The notes below the pieces were generated by a model. That model had not been told where the DNA came from. It made no database searches and was given only the letters and a program-made list of their open reading frames with translations. The position numbers and the translations under genes were made by a program. From Betaproteobacteria bacterium (GTDB lineage: Bacteria; Pseudomonadota; Gammaproteobacteria; Burkholderiales; Rhodocyclaceae), in contig VEPL01000029.1 of assembly GCA_012026885.1 (NCBI GenBank), positions 62,001 to 126,000 of the forward strand: DNA of 64,000 bases, given 5' to 3'. Below, one piece after another: positions 1 through 7,792 of the stretch (position 1 is the stretch's first letter; every line of letters starts with the position of its first letter).

Positions 1-500
1 ATGTAGGTGACACGCTCGACCCGGCAGTCGTGCGGGGAATGGAAGCGGTGATACATCGCCGAAGTCAGGCGCAGCGTGACGTACATCCCTCCCCGGCAGC
101 GCTCGGCGAGTGCCGCACTGCCGAGCAGGTCGGCGAGCGGATACGGAAACCCCTTGGCCTGCAGCACCTCGCCGCCGGCGATGCGCCCGCAGGCGCCGAC
201 GATGGCATCGCACGGGCTGGCGATGACTTCGGCGCGCGTGTCGAGCGGCCTGGCCCCCGGCTGCAGTTCGCGGGTAAAGCAATCGTGCAGGCTGCGGAAA
301 CGCGTCTTCCGCGCGTCGGCCAGGTCGAGGTCGGTGAACAGGCGCCAGATGGCGATCGACAGGCGCGCGAGCAACGGGCTCTCGATGCGGCTGAACCAGC
401 CCATGAAGCGCGTCAGCGCCTGGCGCGGGATGCGGTTGGTGAGCAGGAAATTGATGTCTTCCTGGAGAACGATGCGGGCGATGCCCTGGCGGATGGTCAT
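1..500 (-). CDS. psd: Phosphatidylserine decarboxylase, N-terminal part (runs off left edge)
   Basis: Read leftward from an ATG at 498-500, 166 codons stay open to the window edge, so the C-terminal half, including the self-cleavage LGST-type motif, is not visible. The translation begins MTIRQGIARIVLQED. It carries the family landmarks LQAKGFPYPLADLL (compare LQAKGHNYSLEALL in E. coli Psd, recalled) and MYHRFHSPHD, the histidine-rich segment of the beta chain. Psd is a membrane-associated pyruvoyl enzyme that converts phosphatidylserine to phosphatidylethanolamine. The long N-terminal helical region marks the E. coli-like long class. The gene is divergent from the aminotransferase at 547 with only 46 nt between start codons, so the two may share a control region. 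Family assignment is good. Whether this is the housekeeping copy cannot be told from here. Confidence 0.85.
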   Translation of the reverse strand, partial: MTIRQGIARIVLQEDINFLLTNRIPRQALTRFMGWFSRIESPLLARLSIAIWRLFTDLDLADARKTRFRSLHDCFTRELQPGARPLDTRAEVIASPCDAIVGACGRIAGGEVLQAKGFPYPLADLLGSAALAERCRGGMYVTLRLTSAMYHRFHSPHDCRVERVTY

Positions 501-546
501 GGTCCTGTAACGCGTCATGGTTAGAAGTTGCGGGAAGGAGAACTCA

Positions 547-2205
547 ATGGCCGAAACGCTCGCCCTCGTCGCCGCCGGCGCCCTCGCGCTGGCACTGCCC
601 CGCCTGAAGCGGCGCCTCGAACTGTCGCGCGCCAAGCACCCTTCGCTGACCGGGCACTCGCGGATGGCCAAGCGCATCGCCCGGCAGATCCCCTACTACG
701 AATACAGCGAGGAAGGCTTCTTCAATGCCGACGATGCGCCGCCGGATACGGTCGCCCGCCGCCGGGCCGGCTTCGCCGCATTGAGCACGCTGTACGAGTC
801 CCGTTTTGCCCGTTCTGCCGCGTTGACCGCAGCCGCCGCCGAACACATTTCCGACCTGCAATTCACCGGCAACTACCGCGTGCCCTACCAGTTCAGTCGC
901 CGCGTCCGGCAACACCTCAGGGGCGGCAGCTTCGTCCAGTCGGCCAGCGGCGTGACGCTGACCGACCTCGACGGCAATGTCTTCCACGACCTGACCGGCG
1001 CCTACGGCGTCAACGTGCTCGGCGTCGATGCCTACCGCGAATGCATCGCCGACGGTGCCACGCGCGTCGCCGCGCTCGGCCCGGTGCTCGGCCCCTACCA
1101 CCCGCTGGTCGCCGACAATGCGCGCCGGCTGGCGGCGATTTCCGGCCTCGACGAGGTCTCCTTCCACATGTCCGGCACCGAGGCCGTCATGCAGGCGGTT
1201 CGCCTGGCCCGCTACCACACCGGCCGCCGCCACCTGGTGCGCTTCTCCGGCGCCTATCACGGCTGGTGGGAAGACGTGCAGCCGGGCATCGGCAACCCGC
1301 TGCCGCCGCGCGAGACCTACACGCTGAAGGAAATGGACGACGACAGCCTGCACGTGCTGGCGACACGCAAGGACATCGCCTGCGTGCTGGTCAATCCGCT
1401 GCAGGCGCTGCACCCGAATGCCGCGGCGCCGGGCGACTCCGCGCTGGTCGACAGCTCGCGCCGCGCCGGCTTCGACCGCGCCGCCTACGCCGCATGGCTG
1501 CAGAAGCTGCGCAAGGTCTGCAGCGAACGCGGCATCGTGCTCATCCTCGACGAGGTCTTCGTCGGCTTCCGCCTCGCACCGGGCGGTGCACAGGAATACT
1601 TCGGCGTGCAAGCGGACATCGTCACCTACGGCAAGACGCTGGGCGGCGGCCTGCCGGTCGGCGTCGTCTGCGGCAAGCGCGCATTGATGCGCCGTTTCCG
1701 CGACGAGCGGCCCGCCGACATCTGCTTCGCCCGCGGCACCTTCAATTCCCACCCCTACGTCATGGGCGCCATGGCCGCCTTTCTCGACCGCCTCGAACAG
1801 CCGGCGACGCAGGCGCTTTACGCAGAACTCGACGCCACCTGGAACCACCGCGCCGATATCCTCAACCAGCGCCTCGAAGACCATGGCCTGCCAGTGCGCG
1901 TCGCCAACCTGTCGAGCATCTGGACGGTGCATTACACCCGCCCGTCGCGCTACAACTGGATGCTGCAGTATTACCTGCGGGCCGAAGGCCTGGCGTTGAG
2001 CTGGGTCGGCACCGGACGCATGATCTTCAGCCTGACCTACACGGAAGACGACTTCAGCGCCGTCGCCGAGCGCTTCGTCGCCGCGGCGCAGGCAATGGTG
2101 CGCGACGGCTGGTGGTGGGAAGGCAGCGGGACGCTCGACGACAAGCGCATCCGGCGGCGCATCCTGCGCGAGATGCTGGCCCATCGTTTCGGTTTCGGGA
2201 AGTGA
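547..2205 (+). CDS. Class III PLP-dependent aminotransferase, HemL-like, with N-terminal extension
   Basis: A 552-residue protein of the glutamate-1-semialdehyde aminomutase / class III aminotransferase fold. Visible motifs are MSGTEAVMQAVRLAR (PLP phosphate binding), FSGAYHGWWED, ILDEVFVGFR (the Asp that contacts the pyridine N) and TYGKTLGGGLPVG with the Schiff-base Lys. It is over 100 residues longer than HemL (about 430); the extra part is mainly N-terminal (about residues 1-130) and starts with a hydrophobic stretch. The ATG at 547 was chosen over 517 because GGAAGGAG lies just upstream. It is divergent from psd. It is unlikely to be the tetrapyrrole enzyme, given the extension and the neighbours. 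The substrate is unknown; an aminated lipid or acyl precursor is only a guess from context. Confidence 0.85.
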   Translation: MAETLALVAAGALALALPRLKRRLELSRAKHPSLTGHSRMAKRIARQIPYYEYSEEGFFNADDAPPDTVARRRAGFAALSTLYESRFARSAALTAAAAEHISDLQFTGNYRVPYQFSRRVRQHLRGGSFVQSASGVTLTDLDGNVFHDLTGAYGVNVLGVDAYRECIADGATRVAALGPVLGPYHPLVADNARRLAAISGLDEVSFHMSGTEAVMQAVRLARYHTGRRHLVRFSGAYHGWWEDVQPGIGNPLPPRETYTLKEMDDDSLHVLATRKDIACVLVNPLQALHPNAAAPGDSALVDSSRRAGFDRAAYAAWLQKLRKVCSERGIVLILDEVFVGFRLAPGGAQEYFGVQADIVTYGKTLGGGLPVGVVCGKRALMRRFRDERPADICFARGTFNSHPYVMGAMAAFLDRLEQPATQALYAELDATWNHRADILNQRLEDHGLPVRVANLSSIWTVHYTRPSRYNWMLQYYLRAEGLALSWVGTGRMIFSLTYTEDDFSAVAERFVAAAQAMVRDGWWWEGSGTLDDKRIRRRILREMLAHRFGFGK

Positions 2206-2250
2206 GGAAAGGGAGGCTGGCGGCACAGCCGCCAGCCAGCGCCAACGCCT

Positions 2251-2859
2251 TCAGGCCTGGCGGACGTGGTGCATCGGGTCGATCAGTTCGCCGCGCAGCA
2301 GGTGGAGCGGGGCCATGTGGTACATCTTGATGTCGTGATAGGGGTCGGTGATGATCTTGGCCATCCATGCCAGGCCGGTCATGACATCGCGGATGAAGAA
2401 GAGATGCACGGTGCGCAGGATCAGCCCGGCGACGCCGATGGCCAGCCAGATCAGGCCGATCTGGTCGAACAGTTCGCGCTTTTCGGCCGCGGCGGTGAAG
2501 ATGCCGAAGTAGGTCGGATCGATCATCAGCCCGAACGGAGCCACCGCCCAGACGACGATCAGTGCGACCTTGCGGTTGAAGTTGTAGCCGACCTTGATCG
2601 CCTCCTTGTGCTCGTTGGAAGCCCCATTCACATAGTCGTAATCGGTCGGCTCGAAGAAGAAATGGCCGGACTGGCGCGTACCCATCGAGAGCAGCCAGCC
2701 GATGACAGCCGCCAGCGCCGGGTTGAAGAACAGCATCGCATAGGCCACCAGGAAGCCGATGGCGCTGACGAAATGCAGGGACTGGTTGATGCGGCTCTGG
2801 TGGTAGTAGCGGTGATCGTCCCAGCGCAGGACCTGCAGCGTGCGCAGAAATTCCTTCAT
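2251..2859 (-). CDS. Multi-pass membrane protein, Mpo1/DUF962-like
   Basis: A 202-residue protein with about four hydrophobic segments (around residues 27-60, 90-110, 135-155). The start at 2859 has AAGGAG at good spacing. The segment HQSRINQSLHF and the later GHFFFEP resemble the HxxPxN..HF and GHFxFE patterns of the DUF962/Mpo1 family. Those proteins sit in membranes, and yeast Mpo1 is an Fe-dependent dioxygenase that shortens 2-hydroxy fatty acids. His residues near the C-terminus (DPYHDIKMYHMAPLH, DPMHHV) could be further metal or lipid-contact sites. It converges with the aminotransferase at 45 nt. Family assignment is from short motifs only, so function is uncertain. A plain integral membrane protein of unknown role is the fallback. 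Confidence 0.6.
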   Translation of the reverse strand: MKEFLRTLQVLRWDDHRYYHQSRINQSLHFVSAIGFLVAYAMLFFNPALAAVIGWLLSMGTRQSGHFFFEPTDYDYVNGASNEHKEAIKVGYNFNRKVALIVVWAVAPFGLMIDPTYFGIFTAAAEKRELFDQIGLIWLAIGVAGLILRTVHLFFIRDVMTGLAWMAKIITDPYHDIKMYHMAPLHLLRGELIDPMHHVRQA

Positions 2860-3051
2860 GTCTTCTCCTTCGGGGCAGGGATTGGTAACGGCTGCGAATG
2901 TGGACAACGGTATTGCCGCTTTGCTACCGGCGCATGAAGGCCGTGCGACAGATCCAAGACAGGGCGCCGCCGCAGCCCTGCTGTCACGCTCCCGTCGCAA
3001 GCCTGTCAAACGACGTCGCGACAATTCCGGCTCCGGATCAGCCGCCATCCC
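2860..3051. other. Divergent spacer, control region of the genes on either side
   Basis: This 192-nt spacer lies between two divergently read genes and must hold both promoters. A GACAAT hexamer at 3020-3025 followed by TCCGG fits the -10 pattern seen elsewhere in the window and could serve the rightward gene. No convincing -35, operator or RNA structure was recognised. Confidence 0.3.
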
Positions 3052-3627
3052 ATGCCCGTCGTCTTCGAACTGCTGCCCGTCGCCCGCCGCAGCCTGCGCA
3101 TCGCCGTGGTCTGCGACATCCCCGGCCCGGACGGCACCCTGCCGTGCGGCAGCTTCCCGGCCACCCTGTTCGGCGACCTGGCGGCGCGCGGCCACCTCAT
3201 CCAGGTCGTTCGCCCGCGCCTGCCCGGCGAATCATCGGGCTCAGCCACGGCACCGGGCGGCCGCCTGCCCGCACTGCGCACCTCGCTGCTTGCCCGCCAC
3301 GCTCTCGATGGGCGCTGGAGCCGGCAGCGCCCGGACCTCGTCTTCACACTACAGGCCGGGCCCTTGGCCTGGGCGGCATTGCGCAGCGCCGGCAAGTTGC
3401 GCATCCCGCTCTGCGCCGCACTGGAATCGGCGCTCCCGACAAGCGGATTGTTGGGCAAGGCGCAGGCCGTCCGCCTGCGCAGATTCCACAGCCTTGCACA
3501 GGCGACCGTGCTCGCCAGCGAAAGCCTGCGCAACGGGTTGGCTGCCGCGGGCTTTCGCCGGCTGCATGTCGTCGCGCCGGACGACTCCGACGCCTTCGAA
3601 GCCCTGCTCGCCCAGCTCGCGGGCTAA
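3052..3627 (+). CDS. Glycosyltransferase family 4-like N-terminal domain only (truncated)
   Basis: A 191-residue protein. It opens with a Rossmann-type strand RIAVVCDIPGPDG, then a glycine/serine turn and LFGDLAARGHLIQVVRPR, which is how GT4 acceptor-side domains begin. RPDLVFTLQAGPLAWAAL matches the later strand (DLVHVATEGPLGWAA type, recalled). A full GT4 enzyme is about 350-400 residues and has a nucleotide-sugar-binding C-terminal domain with an EX7E motif. Nothing of that domain follows, since the reading frame stops 60 nt before purT. No signal peptide is evident. It is either a degraded glycosyltransferase or a stand-alone acceptor domain. Catalytic activity alone is unlikely. Confidence 0.65.
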   Translation: MPVVFELLPVARRSLRIAVVCDIPGPDGTLPCGSFPATLFGDLAARGHLIQVVRPRLPGESSGSATAPGGRLPALRTSLLARHALDGRWSRQRPDLVFTLQAGPLAWAALRSAGKLRIPLCAALESALPTSGLLGKAQAVRLRRFHSLAQATVLASESLRNGLAAAGFRRLHVVAPDDSDAFEALLAQLAG

Positions 3628-3687
3628 CTTGACGCTGTCGCGGTCGACGCCTAGATTGCAGCGATTTTCCATCGCGCAAGGAACATC

Positions 3688-4902
3688 ATGCAGATCGGCA
3701 CCCCGCTCTCACCCTCGGCGCTGCGCGTCATGCTGCTCGGCGCCGGCGAACTCGGCAAGGAAGTCGTCATCGCGTTGCAGCGCCTCGGCGTCGAGGTGAT
3801 CGCCGTCGACCGCTACCCCGACGCTCCCGGTCACCAGGTGGCGCATCGCGCCCACGTCATCGCGATGACCGATGGCGCCGCACTGCGCCAGCTGGTCGAG
3901 GAAGAGCAGCCGCACCTGATCGTTCCCGAGATCGAGGCAATCGCCACCGAGACGCTGGTCGACATCGAGGCCGAGGGCCTCGCCGAAGTCATCCCGACCG
4001 CCCGCGCCGCCCGGCTGACGATGAACCGCGAGGGCATCCGCCGGCTGGCTGCGGAGGAACTGGGCCTGCCCACCTCGCCCTACCGCTTCGCCGATTCGCT
4101 GGCCGAACTGCAGGCCGCCATCGACGGCGCGAATGGTAAAAAACGCATCGGTTACCCCTGCCTGGTCAAGCCGGTGATGTCATCCTCCGGCAAGGGCCAA
4201 TCGCTGTTACGCGGCCCGGCCGACGTGCAACCGGCCTGGGAATATGCCGCCAGCGCCGGGCGGGTGAACCAGGGGCGCGTCATCGTCGAGGGCTTCATCG
4301 ACTTCGACTACGAGATCACGCTGCTCACCGTCCGTGCACGCGGCGCATCCGGCGCAGTGGAGACTCACTTCTGCGAGCCGGTCGGGCACGTCCAGGTCAA
4401 CGGCGACTACGTCGAATCCTGGCAGCCGCAGGCGATGACGCCAGCGGCCCTGCGGCGCGCGCAGGAGATCGCCGCCGCAGTGACCGGCAATCTCGGCGGA
4501 CGCGGCCTGTTCGGCGTCGAACTCTTCGTCAAGGGCGACATGGTCTGGTTTTCGGAGGTCAGCCCGCGCCCGCACGACACCGGCCTCGTCACGCTTTGCT
4601 CGCAACGCTTTTCGGAATTCGAGCTGCACGCCCGCGCCATCCTCGGCCTGCCGGTCGATACAGCGTTGCGCGAGCCCGGAGCCTCGGCGGTCATCTACGG
4701 CGGCATGGAAGAAAAGGGCATCGCCTTCGCCGGCATCGACGCAGCCCTCGCCGTGCCGCGCAGCGACCTGCGCCTGTTCGGCAAGCCGGAAGCCTTCGCC
4801 AGGCGGCGCATGGGCGTCGCGATCGCCAACGGGCGCGACACCGACGAAGCGCGGGCCAGGGCGAAGCTGGCGGCAAGCCGGGTACGACCACTCAAGGATT
4901 GA
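3688..4902 (+). CDS. purT: Formate-dependent phosphoribosylglycinamide formyltransferase 2 (PurT)
   Basis: A 404-residue ATP-grasp enzyme of normal family length. It makes formyl-GAR from GAR, formate and ATP, the folate-independent third step of purine synthesis, in the cytosol. The N-terminal domain has [12 protein letters not shown] and [20 protein letters not shown]. The substrate-binding loop is [12 protein letters not shown], and the ATP-grasp core includes [12 protein letters not shown] and [12 protein letters not shown]. The ATG at 3688 follows an AAGGAAC ribosome site. It stands alone between a glycosyltransferase fragment and a convergent Sel1 gene. The same 11-mer CGGTCGACGCC occurs just before (3641) and just after (4917) the gene. 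Other purine genes in the window are purC, purH and purD. Confidence 0.96.
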   Translation: MQIGTPLSPSALRVMLLGAGELGKEVVIALQRLGVEVIAVDRYPDAPGHQVAHRAHVIAMTDGAALRQLVEEEQPHLIVPEIEAIATETLVDIEAEGLAEVIPTARAARLTMNREGIRRLAAEELGLPTSPYRFADSLAELQAAIDGANGKKRIGYPCLVKPVMSSSGKGQSLLRGPADVQPAWEYAASAGRVNQGRVIVEGFIDFDYEITLLTVRARGASGAVETHFCEPVGHVQVNGDYVESWQPQAMTPAALRRAQEIAAAVTGNLGGRGLFGVELFVKGDMVWFSEVSPRPHDTGLVTLCSQRFSEFELHARAILGLPVDTALREPGASAVIYGGMEEKGIAFAGIDAALAVPRSDLRLFGKPEAFARRRMGVAIANGRDTDEARARAKLAASRVRPLKD

Positions 4903-4951
4903 TGCGCGCCGGCCACGGTCGACGCCGCCGGATCGGCAATATCCGAGGCGT

Positions 4952-5644
4952 TCAGCCGCCCTGCTTGAGGTGACGGTCGAGGGCCGCGACCAGGTTGCCC
5001 GGAAGTGCCATCTCGCGCGCGAGCGCCTCGGCGTTAGCGACCTCGGCCTGCGACATGGTGCGCGCGAGCTGGGCGCGATGGCCGGGTGCCGGGTTGCCCT
5101 GGGCGATGTTTCCGGCCGACACGGTGTAGAGCGCGTAGGCGGCAACCGCGTCGCGCGGCACCCCCTGCCCGGTGTTGTAGAGATTGCCGAGCAGCAACTG
5201 GGCGCGGGCGTCGCCATTACCGGCGGACAGGCGGTACCAGCGCGCCGCCTCCTTGAGGTCGACCGGCACCCCGTTGCCGCCCTCGTACATCACCCCGAGC
5301 AGGAGCTGGGCACCGGGCTGCCCCTGGTCGGCCGCCTTGCGATACCACCGTAGCGCCTCGGCCAGGTCCTTGGCGACACCGTCTCCGTTCTTGTACATCT
5401 CGGCCAGTGCGAACTGCGCTTTGGCATGGCCCTGTTCGGCCGCCCTGCGGTACCAGCGCGCCGCCTCGGTGTAGTCCCGTGCCACCCCGTCGCCCAGGTC
5501 GTAGCGGTCGCCGAGCCGGAACTGCGCCGCCGCATCGCCGCGGGCGGCCGCCTGCTGCAATGACTTCACGCTCTCGGCAGCGACGCCGAAGGGGGACAGG
5601 CTGACTATCGCCAGGGCAAGCAGGCAGGCAGGAAGACGGATCAT
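4952..5644 (-). CDS. Secreted Sel1-repeat protein
   Basis: A 230-residue protein with a signal peptide (hydrophobic [12 protein letters not shown], likely cleavage after VAA near residue 23). About five Sel1/TPR-like units of 36 residues follow. They recur as AAxxGdaxAQfxLGxxYdxGdGVxrDxxEAxRWYRxAA, for example [36 protein letters not shown] and [22 protein letters not shown]. Such solenoids bind partner proteins in the periplasm or outer membrane. No catalytic motif is visible. It converges with purT. Its start (5644) faces the relic-containing spacer at 5645-5964. The specific partner is unknown. Confidence 0.85.
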   Translation of the reverse strand: MIRLPACLLALAIVSLSPFGVAAESVKSLQQAAARGDAAAQFRLGDRYDLGDGVARDYTEAARWYRRAAEQGHAKAQFALAEMYKNGDGVAKDLAEALRWYRKAADQGQPGAQLLLGVMYEGGNGVPVDLKEAARWYRLSAGNGDARAQLLLGNLYNTGQGVPRDAVAAYALYTVSAGNIAQGNPAPGHRAQLARTMSQAEVANAEALAREMALPGNLVAALDRHLKQGG

Positions 5645-5730
5645 GGCGCTGGCGGATGAGTGTCGCGGAAGGATCGGGTTGTAGCAGAAGCCGCAGGCGC
5701 GGTCCAGCCGCCGTGGCGACCCGGAATCGG

Positions 5731-5885
5731 ACCCCGGCCATCCGACCGGCCAGGAAGCGGGCGGCGAAGCGGCTGCCCTTGCCCGGCTCGCTGGTAGCCT
5801 CGAGTTGGGCGTTGTGGCGGTTCACCGAATGCTTGACGATCGCCAGCCCGAGGCCGGTGCCACCGAAATCGCGCGAGCGGCCGCG
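5731..5885 (-). pseudogene. Relic of the phoR 3' end (partial duplicate of 10054-10208)
   Basis: The 155 nt align without gaps at a constant offset of 4323 nt to 10054-10208, the last part of phoR, with scattered substitutions. In the phoR frame it still reads [19 protein letters not shown] and then RMAGV, compared with [19 protein letters not shown] and RVAGV in the intact gene. The TGA stop is lost (GTC CGA instead of GTT TGA). Upstream of 5885 the homology breaks off. Only the tail of the HATPase domain remains, so this is non-functional. Confidence 0.85.
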
Positions 5886-5911
5886 TGGGACATCCGTGTA
5901 GAAAGTTGTCT

Positions 5912-5947
5912 GCTAACTGGTGCCGAAGCGCTCGATCAACTTTTGCC
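5912..5947 (-). pseudogene. Relic of a TPR-glycosyltransferase 3' end (matches 7792-7827)
   Basis: The 36 nt match the last codons of the gene ending at 7793. It reads QKLIERFGTS-stop, compared with QKLIGRFGAR-stop in the intact gene, with the TAG stop kept in the same place. It lies directly after the phoR relic and 17 nt before the stop of the neighbouring membrane protein gene. It looks like the trace of a lost paralogue. Confidence 0.7.
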
Positions 5948-5964
5948 CCGGTCATCATCCAATG

Positions 5965-7746
5965 TCAGCGCGTTCGGTTTGCGCCCGCGACGGCCAGAGG
6001 TTGGGTGGGAGCGATCTGCAGACCCTTCAAATAGAGGGCATGCGCTTCGTTACGCTTTCCTTGCGACTCAAGTCGTTTAGCGAGATTGATGACCGGCGCG
6101 AGGTTAAGCGGGTCAACACGGATCGCCTTCCGGTATGCGAGTTCAGCCTCGGCCAGACTCCCGGTTCGCTCGAGCGCGTTACCGTAATTGTTCCAGAATG
6201 CCGAGATACCGACCCCAGTACGGAGGCACTTCCTGAAATATTGAAGGGCGGTCAGGTTGTCACGCTCTTCCAGCGCCAGCGTTCCCAAATTACAAAGCAA
6301 TGTTTGGCTATCTGGCCGAATTGCAAGGCCTTGGTGCCAAAAGGATTTGGCCCGCGCAAAATCCTGGCGATTGAATGAAATGAGCCCAAGCAAATCGTAC
6401 TTGTAAGCCTGAAAATTCTGCCCCTGCCCTGGTGCAGTAGCCAAGCCGATACGGCGCTCTGCTTCATCCAACTCGCCTCGCGCCAGGAAATATTCAGCCA
6501 ACTTGACCTGCGCAAAATTATTGTCGGGGTTGATCTCCAGTGCGCGACTGAAAAGTGACTCCGAGTTCCTCCAGTGAGAAACTTGCCATATCGACACTCC
6601 AATCATAAGTGCAAGAACCAACCCCATGGCAACAACCGCAGACTGGCGCAGCGCTGCAGAAGGAGGAAAGCGGATGGTCAACAACACGGCAACCAGCAAC
6701 CCGACAGACGGAAGATAGCTGTATCTGTCGGCATGGGAGAAATCCGATATCCGGACAATACCCGACGAGGGTGCCAGTGCTACCAAGTACCAGAGAATGC
6801 CAAACGTTATCCAGGGCCTGGTTTTTCTCTGGGAATACGCAAGAAACAACAATCCCGTGAGAAACCCGAGCCCCCAGAGGCCTTGCATGGGTAGCGTGCT
6901 GAAATCGATCTCGTGAAAAAAAGCCAGGTCAACCGGCCAGAAATGTTTGAAGGCATAAATCCAGACCGCGTTGGTGACAATCCAGACTCTGCTGAACCCA
7001 TGAATCTCCAGTTGCCCGTCACCCAATATGCCCGTGTCGGTAGCGCCAACCTTGTAAGCAAAAGCGATGCTGAGCGCAAACGCGGAAATAATCCAAAATC
7101 CGATCTTTTCCACAATGAGCTTCGGTATCGACACATTTCGCGATAGCGGCCAGTAATCGAGCAACAGCAACAGTGCAGGTGCGACAACGGCAAGTGGCTT
7201 TGACATGACAGCGAGCAGACAGGCCACATGGGCGGTCATCAAGTATCCCGTGCCGCGCAAACGCACCCAACGAGCATAGCTCCAGAAGCAGATCATCAAC
7301 CAAAGCAAGCACATCACGTCCTTGCGCTCGGATACCCATGCGACCGACTCTGCACGCAAGGGGTGCAGAGCAAAAACAATAGCTATCAGAAAGGTCCGTG
7401 GCGCACTGACACCAGACTCTCGCATCAGAGCGAGGAGAAAACCGGCAGCGGCTGTGTGAAACAGTACCGAGGTGGCATGATGTCCGGCGGGCGCACTGCC
7501 CCATAACGAGGCATCGAGCATGTGCGAAAGCCATGACAATGGTTGCCACAAACCGAAGTACTTCGTGGCGAAAGCCCACTGAATTTGCCCCCAACCCAAG
7601 CCTGAAAGAACAACATAATTCGTTGTTATATAAACGGGATCGTCCCAGTCAACAAATTCGAAGCTCAGGGTTTGACCAAATACGACCAGCACACCGCAAG
7701 CCAATATGAGAAGTTGGAGGCGTATCGATAGCTTGGGCGCAGTCAC
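5965..7746 (-). CDS. TMTC-like membrane glycosyltransferase with C-terminal TPRs
   Basis: A 593-residue protein. The first ~390 residues form a GT-C type polytopic membrane domain. FVDWDDPVYI carries the acidic pair expected in the first outer loop of the PMT/ArnT/TMTC fold. It is followed by WQPLSWLSHMLD, GHHATSVLFH and ALHPLRAESVAWVSERKD, all typical of bacterial TMTC-like proteins. Residues ~400-590 are TPR units (SLFSRALEINPDN, AELAYRKAIRVDP). Members are thought to move sugars from polyprenyl phosphate carriers to proteins; the acceptor is unknown. The start is GTG with GGAAAT upstream. The gene is visibly richer in A/T than its neighbours, with AT-biased codons, suggesting transfer. It is followed by a second TPR gene on the same strand. 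Confidence 0.8.
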   Translation of the reverse strand: MTAPKLSIRLQLLILACGVLVVFGQTLSFEFVDWDDPVYITTNYVVLSGLGWGQIQWAFATKYFGLWQPLSWLSHMLDASLWGSAPAGHHATSVLFHTAAAGFLLALMRESGVSAPRTFLIAIVFALHPLRAESVAWVSERKDVMCLLWLMICFWSYARWVRLRGTGYLMTAHVACLLAVMSKPLAVVAPALLLLLDYWPLSRNVSIPKLIVEKIGFWIISAFALSIAFAYKVGATDTGILGDGQLEIHGFSRVWIVTNAVWIYAFKHFWPVDLAFFHEIDFSTLPMQGLWGLGFLTGLLFLAYSQRKTRPWITFGILWYLVALAPSSGIVRISDFSHADRYSYLPSVGLLVAVLLTIRFPPSAALRQSAVVAMGLVLALMIGVSIWQVSHWRNSESLFSRALEINPDNNFAQVKLAEYFLARGELDEAERRIGLATAPGQGQNFQAYKYDLLGLISFNRQDFARAKSFWHQGLAIRPDSQTLLCNLGTLALEERDNLTALQYFRKCLRTGVGISAFWNNYGNALERTGSLAEAELAYRKAIRVDPLNLAPVINLAKRLESQGKRNEAHALYLKGLQIAPTQPLAVAGANRTR

Positions 7747-7792
7747 GGGTATTTCCTGGCTTCGTATCCAGATTTGGCTGACTAAGCAACGG

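Larger units (their letters stand above)
5645..5964. other. 320-nt gene-free spacer made of broken gene ends
   Basis: No complete gene is present. The spacer contains a diverged copy of the phoR 3' end (5731-5885) and of the TPR-glycosyltransferase 3' end (5912-5947). The remaining sequence next to the Sel1 start (5645-5730) shows no recognised feature beyond what must be the Sel1 promoter. Confidence 0.7.

Noticed and set aside
30-524. Plus-strand frames at the left edge
   Set aside because: The minus strand reads as phosphatidylserine decarboxylase from 500 to the edge, which explains the region.
3641-4927. purT bounded by identical CGGTCGACGCC 11-mers, as if mobile
   Set aside because: The 11-mer belongs to a motif common across the window; no inverted ends, target duplication or recombinase is present.
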